64,000 bases of DNA, from NCBI RefSeq assembly GCF_023276435.1, contig NZ_JALLPO010000013.1:143964-207963 (forward strand). The letters are read 5' to 3'. The notes beneath the pieces are model-generated. The model searched no databases and was not told the origin of the DNA. It saw only the letters and a list, made by a program, of their open reading frames with translations. The first letter of the stretch is position 1. Each line of letters opens with the position of its first letter. Both the position numbers and the translations under genes were made by a program. Below are positions 36,401-45,350 of the stretch, piece after piece. The stretch comes from Sphaerisporangium perillae. Its GTDB lineage: Bacteria; Actinomycetota; Actinomycetes; Streptosporangiales; Streptosporangiaceae.

Positions 36401-36667
36401 TTGAGCAGAATCTATGGGGATCCCATCGAGGTGTGGACGCGAGACGGCGAGCCTGCCCGTTTCGTCTGGCGCGACCGTCTCTACGTGGTCCACCGGGTCC
36501 TCGACCACTGGGTGACCTCCCGCGAGTGGTGGAAGATCTCCGAGAACGATCCGGGTGAGCGCCGGTTCTGGCGGGTCGAGGCGAGCCCCGGCACCCAGGT
36601 CGGCACCTACGAGCTGCGGTTCGACACCGCCGGCGGCGGCTGGTTGATGCTCAGGGCGTGGGACTGA
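36401..36667 (+). CDS. DUF6504 family protein, partner of the error-prone polymerase
   Basis: An 88-residue protein (SRIYGDPIEVWTRDGEPARF, WWKISENDPGERRFWRVEAS) of a family found next to Y-family or DnaE2-type polymerases in actinobacteria. The function is not established. It starts at a TTG preceded by an AGGGAGAAG stretch, and its TGA overlaps the polymerase ATG by one base. The strict coupling and the LexA box suggest a role in translesion synthesis. Confidence 0.8.
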   Translation: MSRIYGDPIEVWTRDGEPARFVWRDRLYVVHRVLDHWVTSREWWKISENDPGERRFWRVEASPGTQVGTYELRFDTAGGGWLMLRAWD

Positions 36668-39600
36668 TGTTCCCCCACCTCCACGTCGCCTCCGCCTACT
36701 CCCTGCGGTACGGCACGGCGTTCCCCAAGGAGCTGGTCGCGCGTGCCGCCGAGCACGGGATGGACATCCTCGCGCTGACCGACCGCGACGGGATGTACGG
36801 CGCGGTCAAGCACGTCCAGGCCTGCTTCGACGCCGGGATCAAGCCCGTCGTGGGCGTCGACCTGGTGTTGCAGGGGCCGGCGGGGCAGGCCGGCGACGGC
36901 GAGGAGCGCGTCACCGTGCTGGCGCGGGCCGGCGGGTGGGCCCACCTGTGCCGCCTCACCACCGACGCCCACCACGCGGGACGGCGAGGCGAGCCCCGGG
37001 TGACCCGCGAGCTGGTCGCCCGGCACGCGGACGGGCTGCTGGTCATGCTGGGCCCGCGCTCCGACGTCGGGCGGGCGGTGGCCGCGCGCCGCGACGAGCA
37101 CGCCCGCGCGCTGCTGGACGCCTGGCGGTCGGCGGTTCCCGATCTGGTGGTCGAGGTCGCCGACCAGTACGGGCACCACGAGGCGAGCACCGCCCTGCGC
37201 ATGCTCGCCCTGGCCGAGTCGATGCGCGTGCCCGCCGTGCTGACCAACGCCGTGCGCCACCTCGACCCGGGGGACTACCGGGTCGGGGACGTGCTCGACG
37301 CCGCGCGCAAGCTCGTGCCGCTCCACACCCGGCACCTGGAGCACTCCGCCTCGCACGCCTACCTCAAGAGCGGCAAGGAGATGGGCCAGGTCGCGGCGCG
37401 CGTCTGCGGCGGCGACCACGATCGGGCGCGCCGGCTGCTCGCCCGCACCCGGGAGGTCGCCGAGCGCTGCGTGCTCGACCCCCTGGACATCCTCGCGCTG
37501 CGCAACGAACCCGAACGGGTCCACCTGCCCGAGGTCGGCGGGGATCCCGTTCCCCTGCTGCGTCACCGGTGCGAGGACGGGCTCGCCGCTCGCGGGCTGG
37601 AACGATCCAGTCACGCGCGGGAGCGGCTGGAGACGGAGCTGCGCGTCATCGAGCGGAAACAGCTGTCCGGATATTTCATCGTCGTCTCTGGCATAACCGA
37701 CATGATCCGCGGGATGGGGGTCCGCTGCGCGATCAGGGGATCCGGCGCGGGCAGCCTGGTCAACTACCTCATCCGCATCGGAGAGGTGAACCCGCTCGAC
37801 CACGGCCTCCTCATGGAACGCTTCCTGTCCGAAGGCCGCAAAGGGCTCCCCGACATCGACGTGGACGTGGAGTCGGCGCGGCGGCTCGACTGCTACCAGG
37901 CCATCCTCGACCGGTACGGCGAGAACCGGGTGGCCTGCGTCTCCATGATGGAGACCTACCGGGCGCGCAGCGCCATCCGCGACGTCGGGGCGGCCATGGG
38001 GCTGCCGCCGCACGAGACCGACGTCATCGCCAAGGCGTTCCCGCACATCAGGGCCCGCCAGATCCGCGCCGCCCTGTCCGACCTGCCCGAACTGCGGGGC
38101 AGCGGCCTGGACGACCGGGCGCTGGAGACGATGTTCCGGCTCGCGGAAAGGCTCGACGGGCTTCCCCGCCACATCGCCCTGCATCCTTGCGGCGTGCTCG
38201 TCGGCAACTCAGGGCTGCGCGACCGCACCCCCGTCGAGCGCAGCCTGCTGGACTTCCCGATGAGCCAGTTCGACAAGGAGGACGTCGAGGAGGCCGGGCT
38301 GCTCAAACTCGACGTGCTCGGCGTGCGGATGCAGTCGGCCATGGCGTACGCGCTGAGCGAGATCAAGCGGGTGGACGGCGCGGACATCGACCTCGACCGG
38401 GGCGTCCCGAAGGACGACCGGGCGACCTACGACATGATCTGCACCGGCCGCACGCTCGGCTGCTTCCAGATCGAGTCGCCCGGGCAGCGCGAGCTGGTGA
38501 CCAAGCTCGAACCACGCGAAATGCACGACCTGATCGTCGACATCTCGCTGTTCCGTCCCGGTCCGGTCAACTCCGACATGGTCACCCCGTACCTGGAGGC
38601 CAGGCACGGCTGGCGCGCGCCGTACTACCCCCACCCGAAGCTCCGGGCGGCGTTGCAGGAGACCCACGGCGTCGTCGTCTTCCACGAGCAGGTCCTGAAG
38701 ATCGTCGACGTCATGACCGGCTGCGGCCTGTCGGAGGCCGAGAAGGTCCGCCGCGGGCTCGGCACCCCCGAGGGGCGAGAGCGGATCCGGGCGTGGTGGG
38801 AGGCCGAGGTGCTCCCCGAGTTCGACCGGGAGACGACCGACCGGGCGTGGCAGGTCCTCGACGCGTTCGGCTCGTTCGGGTTCTGCAAGGCCCACGCGGC
38901 GGCGTTCGCGCTGCCCACCTACCAGTCGGCCTGGCTGAAACGGCACCACGCGGCCGCGTTCTTCGCCGGCGTGCTCACACACGATCCCGGCATGTACCCA
39001 GGAAGGGTGATCCTCGACGAGGCCCGCCAGTGCGGGGTGAGCGTCCTGCCGCTCGACATCAACCATTCCGGCAGAGACTGGCTCGTCGAACGCCTCCCCG
39101 CACCACCTCCCGACCACGAAACCCTGAAAGCCGCAAAGGGTCCGGAGGGCTCGAAGGGTCCGGAGGGCTCGGGAGCCTCGGAGGCTCCGGGGGTCTCGGA
39201 AGGCCGGGGTGCTCTCTCGGAGGGGTACGGGCTGCGGGTGCCGTTCTCGTCGGTCAAGGGCATCAGCGAGGCCGAGGTCGAACGCATGGTCGCGGGCCGG
39301 CCGTACACCTCGCTGGCCGACTTCTGGGAACGCGCCCGGCCGTCGAGGCCGGTCGCCGAGCGCATCGTGCAGGTCGGCGGCCTCGACACGCTCTACGGGC
39401 TGCATCCCGGCGGCCCGCGCTGGCGTCCGGGAGAGCTGACCAGGCGCGACCTGCTCGCCCAGGTCGGCGCCCTGGACCGGGCGTCCGCCAGCGGCGTGAC
39501 GGCGAGAAGGAAGGGGCGCGCCGGCTCCCGCGCACGCCCCGGCGCCTCCGCCCCCGGCCTCCGGTCCACCTCTACTTCCGGCCCCACCCCCGGCTCCGGC

Positions 39601-40566
39601 TCGGGCTCCGGCGGTTCCGCTTCTGGAGGTTCCGGTTCGAGTCCCGGTTCCGATTCGGGTCCCGGTCCGGGTTCCGGTTCCGGGGGAGGCGAGGCGGCGG
39701 GCATGGGCGGACCGGCTCCGGCCGTGCAGATCCCCATGGCGTTCACCGAGCGCATCGAACCCGGCGAGCTGCCGGAGATGACCGAGGCGGAGGCCGTGGA
39801 GGCGGAGCTGGAGATCCTCGGCATGGACGTCAGCCGGCACGTGATCGGCTTCTACGGCGAGCTGCTCGACGCGATCGGCGTCGTCAGGTCCAGGGAGCTG
39901 CTCACGATGCGGAACGGCGCCGAGATCCTGGTCGCCGGAGTGAAGGTCGCCACGCAGACCCCGGCGATCCGCTCCGGGCAGCGCATCATCTTCACCACGC
40001 TGGACGACTCGACCGGCCCGATCGACCTGACCTTCTTCGAGTCGGTCCAGGGACGCTGCGCCGCCACGGTCTTCGGGTCCTGGCTGCTGGTCGCCAGGGG
40101 CGTCGTACGGCGGGTCGGCGCGCGGGCGGTGTCGCTGCGCGCCGTGGACTGCTGGAACCTCGTCGAGCTGGACCAGGTGTGGCGCACCGAGGGCCTGCGG
40201 GAGGTGTGGGCCATGCTCGGCATCACCCGCGAGGGAGCCGGAGCCTCCGGTGAGCCGGGCCTCACCCGCGAGGGAGCGGCAGCAGGCGGGCCGGGCGTCT
40301 CCCGGGAGGAGTCCGGAGGCGTCGGGGGGCGCCGCATCGAGTACGGCAACGGCTACCGCCTCTCCCCGTACGCCGACATCGGGCCCGCGCCCGGTGTGAC
40401 CACCCCGCCCCGCAAGCTCTGGCACGCCAGCCCGGGCAGCTCCGGACCTGCTCCGGGGCTCACTCCCCGGTCGGATAGGTGTGCCGGGGAAGCGACCGCA
40501 GCGCGGGCAGCAGCTTCAGCGAAGGCGCGATCGGGGAAGGACGGGCGCTCAGCCTCGCCTGGGTGA
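36667..40566 (+). CDS. DnaE2-like error-prone DNA polymerase III alpha subunit
   Basis: A 1,299-residue C-family polymerase. The PHP domain starts at residue 3 (HLHVASAYSLRYG). The catalytic palm has GSGAGSLVNYLIR and PDIDVDVE (aspartates near residues 396-400), followed by the HhH-type SFGFCKAHAAAFALPTYQSAW and an OB-fold C-terminus. A Gly/Ser/Pro linker (nt ~39530-39715) and a GPEGSKGPEG repeat (nt ~39140) are inserted before the OB part. After PRKLWHASPGSSG, where relatives usually end, ~40 extra residues run 107 bp into the convergent neighbour. ATG at 36667 preferred over GTG at 36658. ImuB is not adjacent. Confidence 0.85.
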   Translation: MFPHLHVASAYSLRYGTAFPKELVARAAEHGMDILALTDRDGMYGAVKHVQACFDAGIKPVVGVDLVLQGPAGQAGDGEERVTVLARAGGWAHLCRLTTDAHHAGRRGEPRVTRELVARHADGLLVMLGPRSDVGRAVAARRDEHARALLDAWRSAVPDLVVEVADQYGHHEASTALRMLALAESMRVPAVLTNAVRHLDPGDYRVGDVLDAARKLVPLHTRHLEHSASHAYLKSGKEMGQVAARVCGGDHDRARRLLARTREVAERCVLDPLDILALRNEPERVHLPEVGGDPVPLLRHRCEDGLAARGLERSSHARERLETELRVIERKQLSGYFIVVSGITDMIRGMGVRCAIRGSGAGSLVNYLIRIGEVNPLDHGLLMERFLSEGRKGLPDIDVDVESARRLDCYQAILDRYGENRVACVSMMETYRARSAIRDVGAAMGLPPHETDVIAKAFPHIRARQIRAALSDLPELRGSGLDDRALETMFRLAERLDGLPRHIALHPCGVLVGNSGLRDRTPVERSLLDFPMSQFDKEDVEEAGLLKLDVLGVRMQSAMAYALSEIKRVDGADIDLDRGVPKDDRATYDMICTGRTLGCFQIESPGQRELVTKLEPREMHDLIVDISLFRPGPVNSDMVTPYLEARHGWRAPYYPHPKLRAALQETHGVVVFHEQVLKIVDVMTGCGLSEAEKVRRGLGTPEGRERIRAWWEAEVLPEFDRETTDRAWQVLDAFGSFGFCKAHAAAFALPTYQSAWLKRHHAAAFFAGVLTHDPGMYPGRVILDEARQCGVSVLPLDINHSGRDWLVERLPAPPPDHETLKAAKGPEGSKGPEGSGASEAPGVSEGRGALSEGYGLRVPFSSVKGISEAEVERMVAGRPYTSLADFWERARPSRPVAERIVQVGGLDTLYGLHPGGPRWRPGELTRRDLLAQVGALDRASASGVTARRKGRAGSRARPGASAPGLRSTSTSGPTPGSGSGSGGSASGGSGSSPGSDSGPGPGSGSGGGEAAGMGGPAPAVQIPMAFTERIEPGELPEMTEAEAVEAELEILGMDVSRHVIGFYGELLDAIGVVRSRELLTMRNGAEILVAGVKVATQTPAIRSGQRIIFTTLDDSTGPIDLTFFESVQGRCAATVFGSWLLVARGVVRRVGARAVSLRAVDCWNLVELDQVWRTEGLREVWAMLGITREGAGASGEPGLTREGAAAGGPGVSREESGGVGGRRIEYGNGYRLSPYADIGPAPGVTTPPRKLWHASPGSSGPAPGLTPRSDRCAGEATAARAAASAKARSGKDGRSASPG

Positions 40567-41137
40567 CCTCCCTGACGGTCGCCGCGCACAGCAGGGCGGC
40601 CAGCACCGCCACCGCGAGCTCGGAAGGGCCGAGCCCGGTCAGATCCTTGCCCTGAGGCGAGTGGGTGACCGGCAGCCGCGCCAGGATGAGGAAGACCATG
40701 GCCAGCCAGCTCGCCCACCATCCGGCGAGCAGCACGAGCCAGAACCGGCGGCGGCCCTCCCGCAGCCCCGCGTCCTCCCTGAGGGCGTGGACGAGCAGCG
40801 CCGGCGCCGCGAGGTTGAGCACGGGCACGAACCACGCGATGGCGATCATGCGCGGGGTCGCACCGGCTTGGCGGAGCCAGGCGAAGTAGGAGCAGCCGGC
40901 GGCGATCGTCGCCGAGACCACCAGGAGGATCAGCACGGCGAACCACGTCACCGCGCCGACGACGGCCTCGGCCCCGGGCGCGTGCGGATCGTTCCCGAGC
41001 ATCGCCACCTGCTGCGCGAGCAGCTTGCCCCGTGCTTCCTCGAAGACGACCAGGCAGGTCAGGGTGGCGATCTGTGCGGCGAGCGCCAGGTAGACGCCGA
41101 TCGCCGACCTGCTCACTGCGGATCGGGCATAGCGCAT
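40460..41137 (-). CDS. DUF4328-type membrane protein
   Basis: A 225-residue protein with about five hydrophobic helices. The segment AWFVPVLNLAAPALLVHALR is the hallmark of DUF4328 membrane proteins, whose function is unknown. Its last ~35 codons overlap the antiparallel 3' end of the polymerase gene. It stands alone with a 357-bp gap upstream. Confidence 0.75.
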   Translation of the reverse strand: MRYARSAVSRSAIGVYLALAAQIATLTCLVVFEEARGKLLAQQVAMLGNDPHAPGAEAVVGAVTWFAVLILLVVSATIAAGCSYFAWLRQAGATPRMIAIAWFVPVLNLAAPALLVHALREDAGLREGRRRFWLVLLAGWWASWLAMVFLILARLPVTHSPQGKDLTGLGPSELAVAVLAALLCAATVREVTQARLSARPSPIAPSLKLLPALRSLPRHTYPTGE

Positions 41138-41494
41138 GAGTGTCTCCCCCCGGCATGCGCTGGTAAGTCGTGTATGCCTGCGACGTAGCGCGACGCCTGA
41201 CTCACTCCTATCCAGCGCACCTCTCCGCTAATCGGCGGAGGCGATGGAGAAGATCCTGGATCTACACGAGATGATCTAGGGTTGGCCTCCGCCCGGGATA
41301 CGCAGTGAAAAGGGCACATCCGACTTGATCAATACATGCCCGTCGCGGCCGCGTTTCTGGCTACCGTGGCATCGAATTCATGACCCTTCTGGACCATGTC
41401 GGGACCACATTCCGACCATCGCCGCCCTGACTTTCGTCCAGACCGTCGACCGGTCTGCCCTCAGACCGTCGGCTCACCAACGAATGAGGGTGCG
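41138..41494. other. 357-bp divergent promoter region without a gene
   Basis: It lies between the DUF4328 and ABM genes. It contains a long-range perfect inverted repeat, GGCGGAGGC (41234-41242) and GCCTCCGCC (41285-41293), and near the ABM gene a CAGACCG-based palindrome listed separately. No convincing open frame. Confidence 0.5.
41439..41468. promoter_or_regulatory. Candidate operator upstream of the ABM gene
   Basis: CAGACCG-TCGAC-CGGTCTG (41439-41457) is a perfect inverted repeat, and CAGACCGTCGG recurs at 41462. The cluster ends 26 bp before the ABM start, a position suited to a TetR-type repressor, but no such regulator is adjacent. Confidence 0.45.
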
Positions 41495-41815
41495 ATGATC
41501 GCAAGAATCTGGCGCGCGACCGCCACGATCCAGGGCGCCGAGGCCTACCGGCGGCACTTCGCCGAGTCCGTCCTCCCCGTGCTGCAGAGCCTCGACGGCC
41601 ACCGGGGCGCCTACCTGCTCCGGCGCGACCGGAGCGGCGGTGCCGAGATCGAGGTGATGACCTTGTGGGAGTCCCTGGACGCGGTGCAGGACTTTGCCGG
41701 TCCCGACTTCGAGTCGGCCGTCATCGAACCCGAGGCGCGCGCCGTCCTGGCGGAATTCGACACCAGCGTCACCCACCACGACGTCGTCATCGAAACGGTC
41801 TCCGACCTGCCGTGA
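41495..41815 (+). CDS. Antibiotic biosynthesis monooxygenase (ABM) domain protein
   Basis: A 106-residue dimeric alpha/beta-barrel-type protein. The start MIARIWRATATIQGAEAYRR and the centre LRRDRSGGAEIEVMTLWESL are typical of small ABM-superfamily proteins, which include quinone-forming monooxygenases and heme-degrading enzymes. No heme-binding residues can be assigned. GAGGG lies 4 nt before the ATG. Single gene. Confidence 0.75.
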   Translation: MIARIWRATATIQGAEAYRRHFAESVLPVLQSLDGHRGAYLLRRDRSGGAEIEVMTLWESLDAVQDFAGPDFESAVIEPEARAVLAEFDTSVTHHDVVIETVSDLP

Positions 41816-41848
41816 CACCGCGCGGCGGTCACGTTGGCGCTGTGCGGG

Positions 41849-42493
41849 TCAGCGGACGATGCCGGATTCCCATGCCCAGGCGGCGGTCTCCACGCGGTTG
41901 CGGGCGCCCAGCTTGGTCTGGATGCTCGCGAGGTGCGTCTTCACCGTGGACAGGGAGATGAACAGCTCCCCGGCGACCTCCTGGTTGGTCCGGCCACGCG
42001 CGACCAGGCGTACGACGTCCAGCTCGCGCTGTGTGAGCGGCTCCCGTGGCGGCCGCGCCTGGACGGCGGCCGGCCTGGCCAGGTGGGACAGCAGCCGCAC
42101 CGTGACCGACGGCGAGACCAGGGCGTCCCCGTTGGCGGCGGCGCGCACGGCCTCGATGAGCAGCGTGGGACCGCTGTCCTTGAGCAGGAACCCGCAGGCG
42201 CCCGCGCGCAGCGCGCCGTAGACGTACTCGTCCAGGTCGAAGGTCGTGACGATCACCACGCGCAGCGGGTCGGGCACGCCGGGACCGGCCAGGATCCTCG
42301 TGACCTCCAGCCCGTCGAGCCGGGGCATCCGGATGTCCAGCAGGCAGACGTCCGGCCGGAGGTGGCGTGCCTGCTCCACGGCGGCCGCGCCGTCGGCCAC
42401 GGCCGCGACCACCTCGATATCGGGCTGCGCGTTGAGGATCATCTGGAATCCAGTGCGCACGAGCTCCTGATCATCCGCGATGAGTACCCTCAC
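41849..42493 (-). CDS. NarL/FixJ-type response regulator
   Basis: A 214-residue two-component regulator. The receiver has the acidic pair DDQ (residues 7-8), the phospho-acceptor Asp in VCLLDIRMPRLDG (about 53) and the Lys of LLKDS. The LuxR-type helix-turn-helix is at ~150-205 (LTQRELDVVRLVARGRTNQE). No histidine kinase gene is adjacent, so it depends on a kinase elsewhere. It is divergent from a MacB-like transporter 130 bp away and probably regulates it. GTG start. Confidence 0.9.
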   Translation of the reverse strand: MRVLIADDQELVRTGFQMILNAQPDIEVVAAVADGAAAVEQARHLRPDVCLLDIRMPRLDGLEVTRILAGPGVPDPLRVVIVTTFDLDEYVYGALRAGACGFLLKDSGPTLLIEAVRAAANGDALVSPSVTVRLLSHLARPAAVQARPPREPLTQRELDVVRLVARGRTNQEVAGELFISLSTVKTHLASIQTKLGARNRVETAAWAWESGIVR

Positions 42494-42623
42494 CCGACCG
42501 ATTCTGCCAGCAAGCGGACGCTCGTCCCGCCGGGAAGATCAGACTTTCGGCCGATGGGTCCGGCGTGCGGATCGGGCGGTCGGCCGATCCGCCGCACCCG
42601 GGCTCGGGGCGAGGCTTCTCACC

Positions 42624-43439
42624 ATGTCGCAAATCGTTCTCGAAGGACGGGACCTGAAGAAGAGCTTCGGGCCGACCGTCGCCCTCGCCGGCGTGGACTT
42701 CGTGGTCCATCGCGGCGAGGCCGTCGCCATCATGGGGCCGAGCGGCTCCGGCAAGTCGACCTTGCTGCACTGCCTGGCAGGGATCATGAGACCGGACTCC
42801 GGCGAGGTCCACCTGCTCGGGCAGCGCATCGACACGCTCGGCGAGCGCAAGCGCAGCGCGCTGCGGCGCACCCGCTTCGGGTTCGTCTTCCAGTTCGGCC
42901 AGCTCCTGCCCGAGCTGCCCGCCGACGAGAACGTCGCCCTGCCGCTCATGCTCGGCGACGTCCCGCGCGCCCAGGCCGTACAGCAGGCCAGGTCCTGGTT
43001 CGGGCCGCTCGGGCTCGCGGGCATGGAGGGAAGGCGGCCGGGCGAGCTGTCGGGGGGACAGGCACAGCGGGTCGCGATCGCCCGGGCGCTGGCCACCCGG
43101 CCCGCGGTGGTGTTCGCCGACGAGCCCACCGGTGCCCTGGACCAGGCCACCGGGCACGACACGATGCGCCTGCTGGTCGATGCGACCAGGCGGAACGATG
43201 CCTCCCTGGTCGTCGTGACCCATGATCCCGAGGTGGCCCGCTGGTGCGACCGCGTGGTCGAGGTCCGCGACGGCCGCATCCTGACCGGTCCTCCGCACAC
43301 CGGCTACGTGACCCCGGCCGGCTTGCCCAACGCCGGGTACGCGACCACGGTCGCCCCGTCCTACACCGGGCACGTGCCGGCGCCGCAGGTACCTCAGGAA
43401 TCCCCGCGGGGATGGCGGCCCGAGGCGGGCGAGCGATGA
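42624..43439 (+). CDS. MacB/LolD-type ABC ATPase
   Basis: A 271-residue ATPase with Walker A GPSGSGKST, signature LSGGQAQR, Walker B VVFADEPTGALD and switch VTHDPEVA. The ~45-residue C-terminal tail carries repeated GYVTPAG/GYATT/GHVPA units of no known role. The MacB/LolD group powers FtsX-type permeases that expel antimicrobial peptides or lipids. The start at the ATG 42624 removes a non-homologous upstream extension. Its stop overlaps the permease ATG by four bases. Confidence 0.9.
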   Translation: MSQIVLEGRDLKKSFGPTVALAGVDFVVHRGEAVAIMGPSGSGKSTLLHCLAGIMRPDSGEVHLLGQRIDTLGERKRSALRRTRFGFVFQFGQLLPELPADENVALPLMLGDVPRAQAVQQARSWFGPLGLAGMEGRRPGELSGGQAQRVAIARALATRPAVVFADEPTGALDQATGHDTMRLLVDATRRNDASLVVVTHDPEVARWCDRVVEVRDGRILTGPPHTGYVTPAGLPNAGYATTVAPSYTGHVPAPQVPQESPRGWRPEAGER

Positions 43440-45136
43440 GCAACCTGCTGCGACTCACCTGGCGGCTGCTGAAGGGCGGAGGACGCCAGGGCCTGCTCGG
43501 GTCGTCCCTGACCATCGTCGCGGTCGCCGTCTCGACCGCGTTGCTGCTGTTCGCCGTGGCGGTCAACTTCGCCTTCGCCGGCCGGGCCGATCGCGGAGCC
43601 TGGCGCCACCCCGTGCCGGCCAAGGGCGAGGCCCGCGCGGTCGAGGCGCTCCACATCGACTTCCTCGGCGACCGGCCGATCACCGTGGTGGACGTCGCGG
43701 TGCTCGAACCGGGCGTCGCGCCTCCCCGGGGACTGTCCCGGCTGCCCATGCCCGGCGAGGTGGCGATATCGCCCGCGCTCGCCGGCGAGCCCGCCCTGCG
43801 CGGCCGGTACCCGGGGAAGATCGTGGGGACGATCGGCGACGAGGGGCTCGTCCATCCCGGTGAGCTGGTCGCCGTCGTGGGACACGCACCCGGCGACGCG
43901 GCGGTGAGCGCGAAGTGGAAGGGCGACTACCGGCTCGGCCAGTCGGCGACGAAGGTGGCCGACTTCACCGGCGCCCCATCGTCGGACGCCGTGGCGTACC
44001 GCTTCCTCGCGATCATCGCGAGCGTGTTCATGGTCGTGCCGCTGCTCGTTTTCGGGGGCGCGGCGGCACGGCTCACGGTCGCCCGGCGCGACCGGCGCCT
44101 GGCTTCGCTGCGCCTCGTCGGCGCGACCCCCGGCCAGGTGGTCGCGATGACCGTCGCGGAGGCGGTGATCACCGCGTTCGCCGGAGCGGTGCTCGGGCTG
44201 GCGCTGTACGCGGTGGCGATCCCGCCGCTCACCCAGGTGGAGATCACCGGAGGCACGTGGTTCACGTCCGACATGTGGCCGGGGGTGCTTCCCATAGCCG
44301 CCGTGCTGCTCGCGGTGCCGTTGCTCGTCGGCCTGTCGGCGGTGGTCGGCCTGCGCCGGGTCGTGGTCAGTCCCCTGGGCGTGGCCAGGCGCGAGACACC
44401 TCCCGGGATGCGCTTCATCCGGGTGGTCGTCCTCTTGGCGATCCTCGCCGTGGTGCCGGCCATGGGCATGGGGGTGAGCGTGGGAGTGGTCGCGGTGGTG
44501 CTCGGGTCGGCGTTCCTGGCCCTGAACCTCGTCGGACCCTGGGTGGTCGGCGTGATCGGCCGCGTCACCGCCCGTACCGCGCGGGGGCCCGCCCGCCTGC
44601 TGGCCGGACGGCGTCTCGTCGACGACCCTCGGTCCGCCTGGCGCACGGTCAGCGGGGTGGCGCTCACCGGGTTCGTCGCGGGGTTCATCGGCCTGCTCAC
44701 CCCGCCCACAGACCTCGACGTCGGCAGCGACAAGGCGACGGCCTGGCTCCTGCAGGACATCCGGACCGGCACGGTCGTCGTGCTGGCGGTCTCCTTCCTG
44801 GTCGCCATCGTCAGCTCGGGCATCACCGCCGCCTCCTCGGTCCTGGACCGGCGGCAGACCTACGCGCTGCTCCGCCTGGCGGGCACCGACCTTGCGGTGC
44901 TGGACAAGGCCAGGCGCCTGGAGACGCTCATCCCGCTGGTCGTCATGGGCGGTGGGTCGATCGCGACCGGCATGTTCTGCGCGGCCCCGTTCGCCAGGCT
45001 CGGCGTGAGCGCGGCCGGAGCGCTCACGCTCCTGATCTGCGTCGCCGCCGGCTTCGCCGGAGTGATCGCCGCCGGCGCCCTCAGCCGCCCCCTCCTCCGC
45101 TCCGTCACCACCGACCCGGCCCCCCGCCCCGACTAG
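43436..45136 (+). CDS. FtsX-like ABC permease
   Basis: A 566-residue membrane protein with two FtsX units. One N-terminal helix and a ~170-residue outer domain precede three helices (IIASVFMVVPLLVFGGAAAR, ARRDRRLASLRLVGATPGQV, then the next two). A second half repeats the pattern ending in TLLICVAAGFAGVIAAGAL. The RLVGATPGQV and LRLAGTDLAVLDKARRLE coupling loops occur in both halves. It forms an exporter or mechanotransducer with the ATPase; antimicrobial-peptide resistance is a reasonable guess given the adjacent response regulator. Confidence 0.87.
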   Translation: MSNLLRLTWRLLKGGGRQGLLGSSLTIVAVAVSTALLLFAVAVNFAFAGRADRGAWRHPVPAKGEARAVEALHIDFLGDRPITVVDVAVLEPGVAPPRGLSRLPMPGEVAISPALAGEPALRGRYPGKIVGTIGDEGLVHPGELVAVVGHAPGDAAVSAKWKGDYRLGQSATKVADFTGAPSSDAVAYRFLAIIASVFMVVPLLVFGGAAARLTVARRDRRLASLRLVGATPGQVVAMTVAEAVITAFAGAVLGLALYAVAIPPLTQVEITGGTWFTSDMWPGVLPIAAVLLAVPLLVGLSAVVGLRRVVVSPLGVARRETPPGMRFIRVVVLLAILAVVPAMGMGVSVGVVAVVLGSAFLALNLVGPWVVGVIGRVTARTARGPARLLAGRRLVDDPRSAWRTVSGVALTGFVAGFIGLLTPPTDLDVGSDKATAWLLQDIRTGTVVVLAVSFLVAIVSSGITAASSVLDRRQTYALLRLAGTDLAVLDKARRLETLIPLVVMGGGSIATGMFCAAPFARLGVSAAGALTLLICVAAGFAGVIAAGALSRPLLRSVTTDPAPRPD

Positions 45137-45302
45137 CCAGAAAGGGGAGGACCTGGGTCGAGGGCAAGCTCACCGCCCGTGACCATGCGCTGGGATAGCA
45201 TGGGCACCGAGCGGTGATCGGTGCACCTCCAAGCTGACAACTGGAGCTTCCCATCAGAGTGACCATCCCATTCCTCACCCTGACCGCGCCCTGATCACCA
45301 AC

Positions 45303-45338
45303 CGCGCGGCTGACATTGATCGCGCGGCTGACATTGAT
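45303..45338. repeat. 18-bp tandem duplication placed in a promoter
   Basis: CGCGCGGCTGACATTGAT occurs twice in a row (45303-45320, 45321-45338). The first copy places TTGATC (45316-45321) 16 bp before TAGCGT (45338-45343). TAGCGT lies 7 bp before the ATG at 45351, so the next gene may have a leaderless transcript. No Shine-Dalgarno sequence is present. Confidence 0.6.
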
Positions 45339-45350
45339 AGCGTTCCGCCC

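Noticed and set aside
38209..40425. 738-codon open frame antisense to the polymerase gene
   Set aside because: High-GC genes produce long open antisense frames; this one has no domain and mirrors the codon pattern of the real polymerase.
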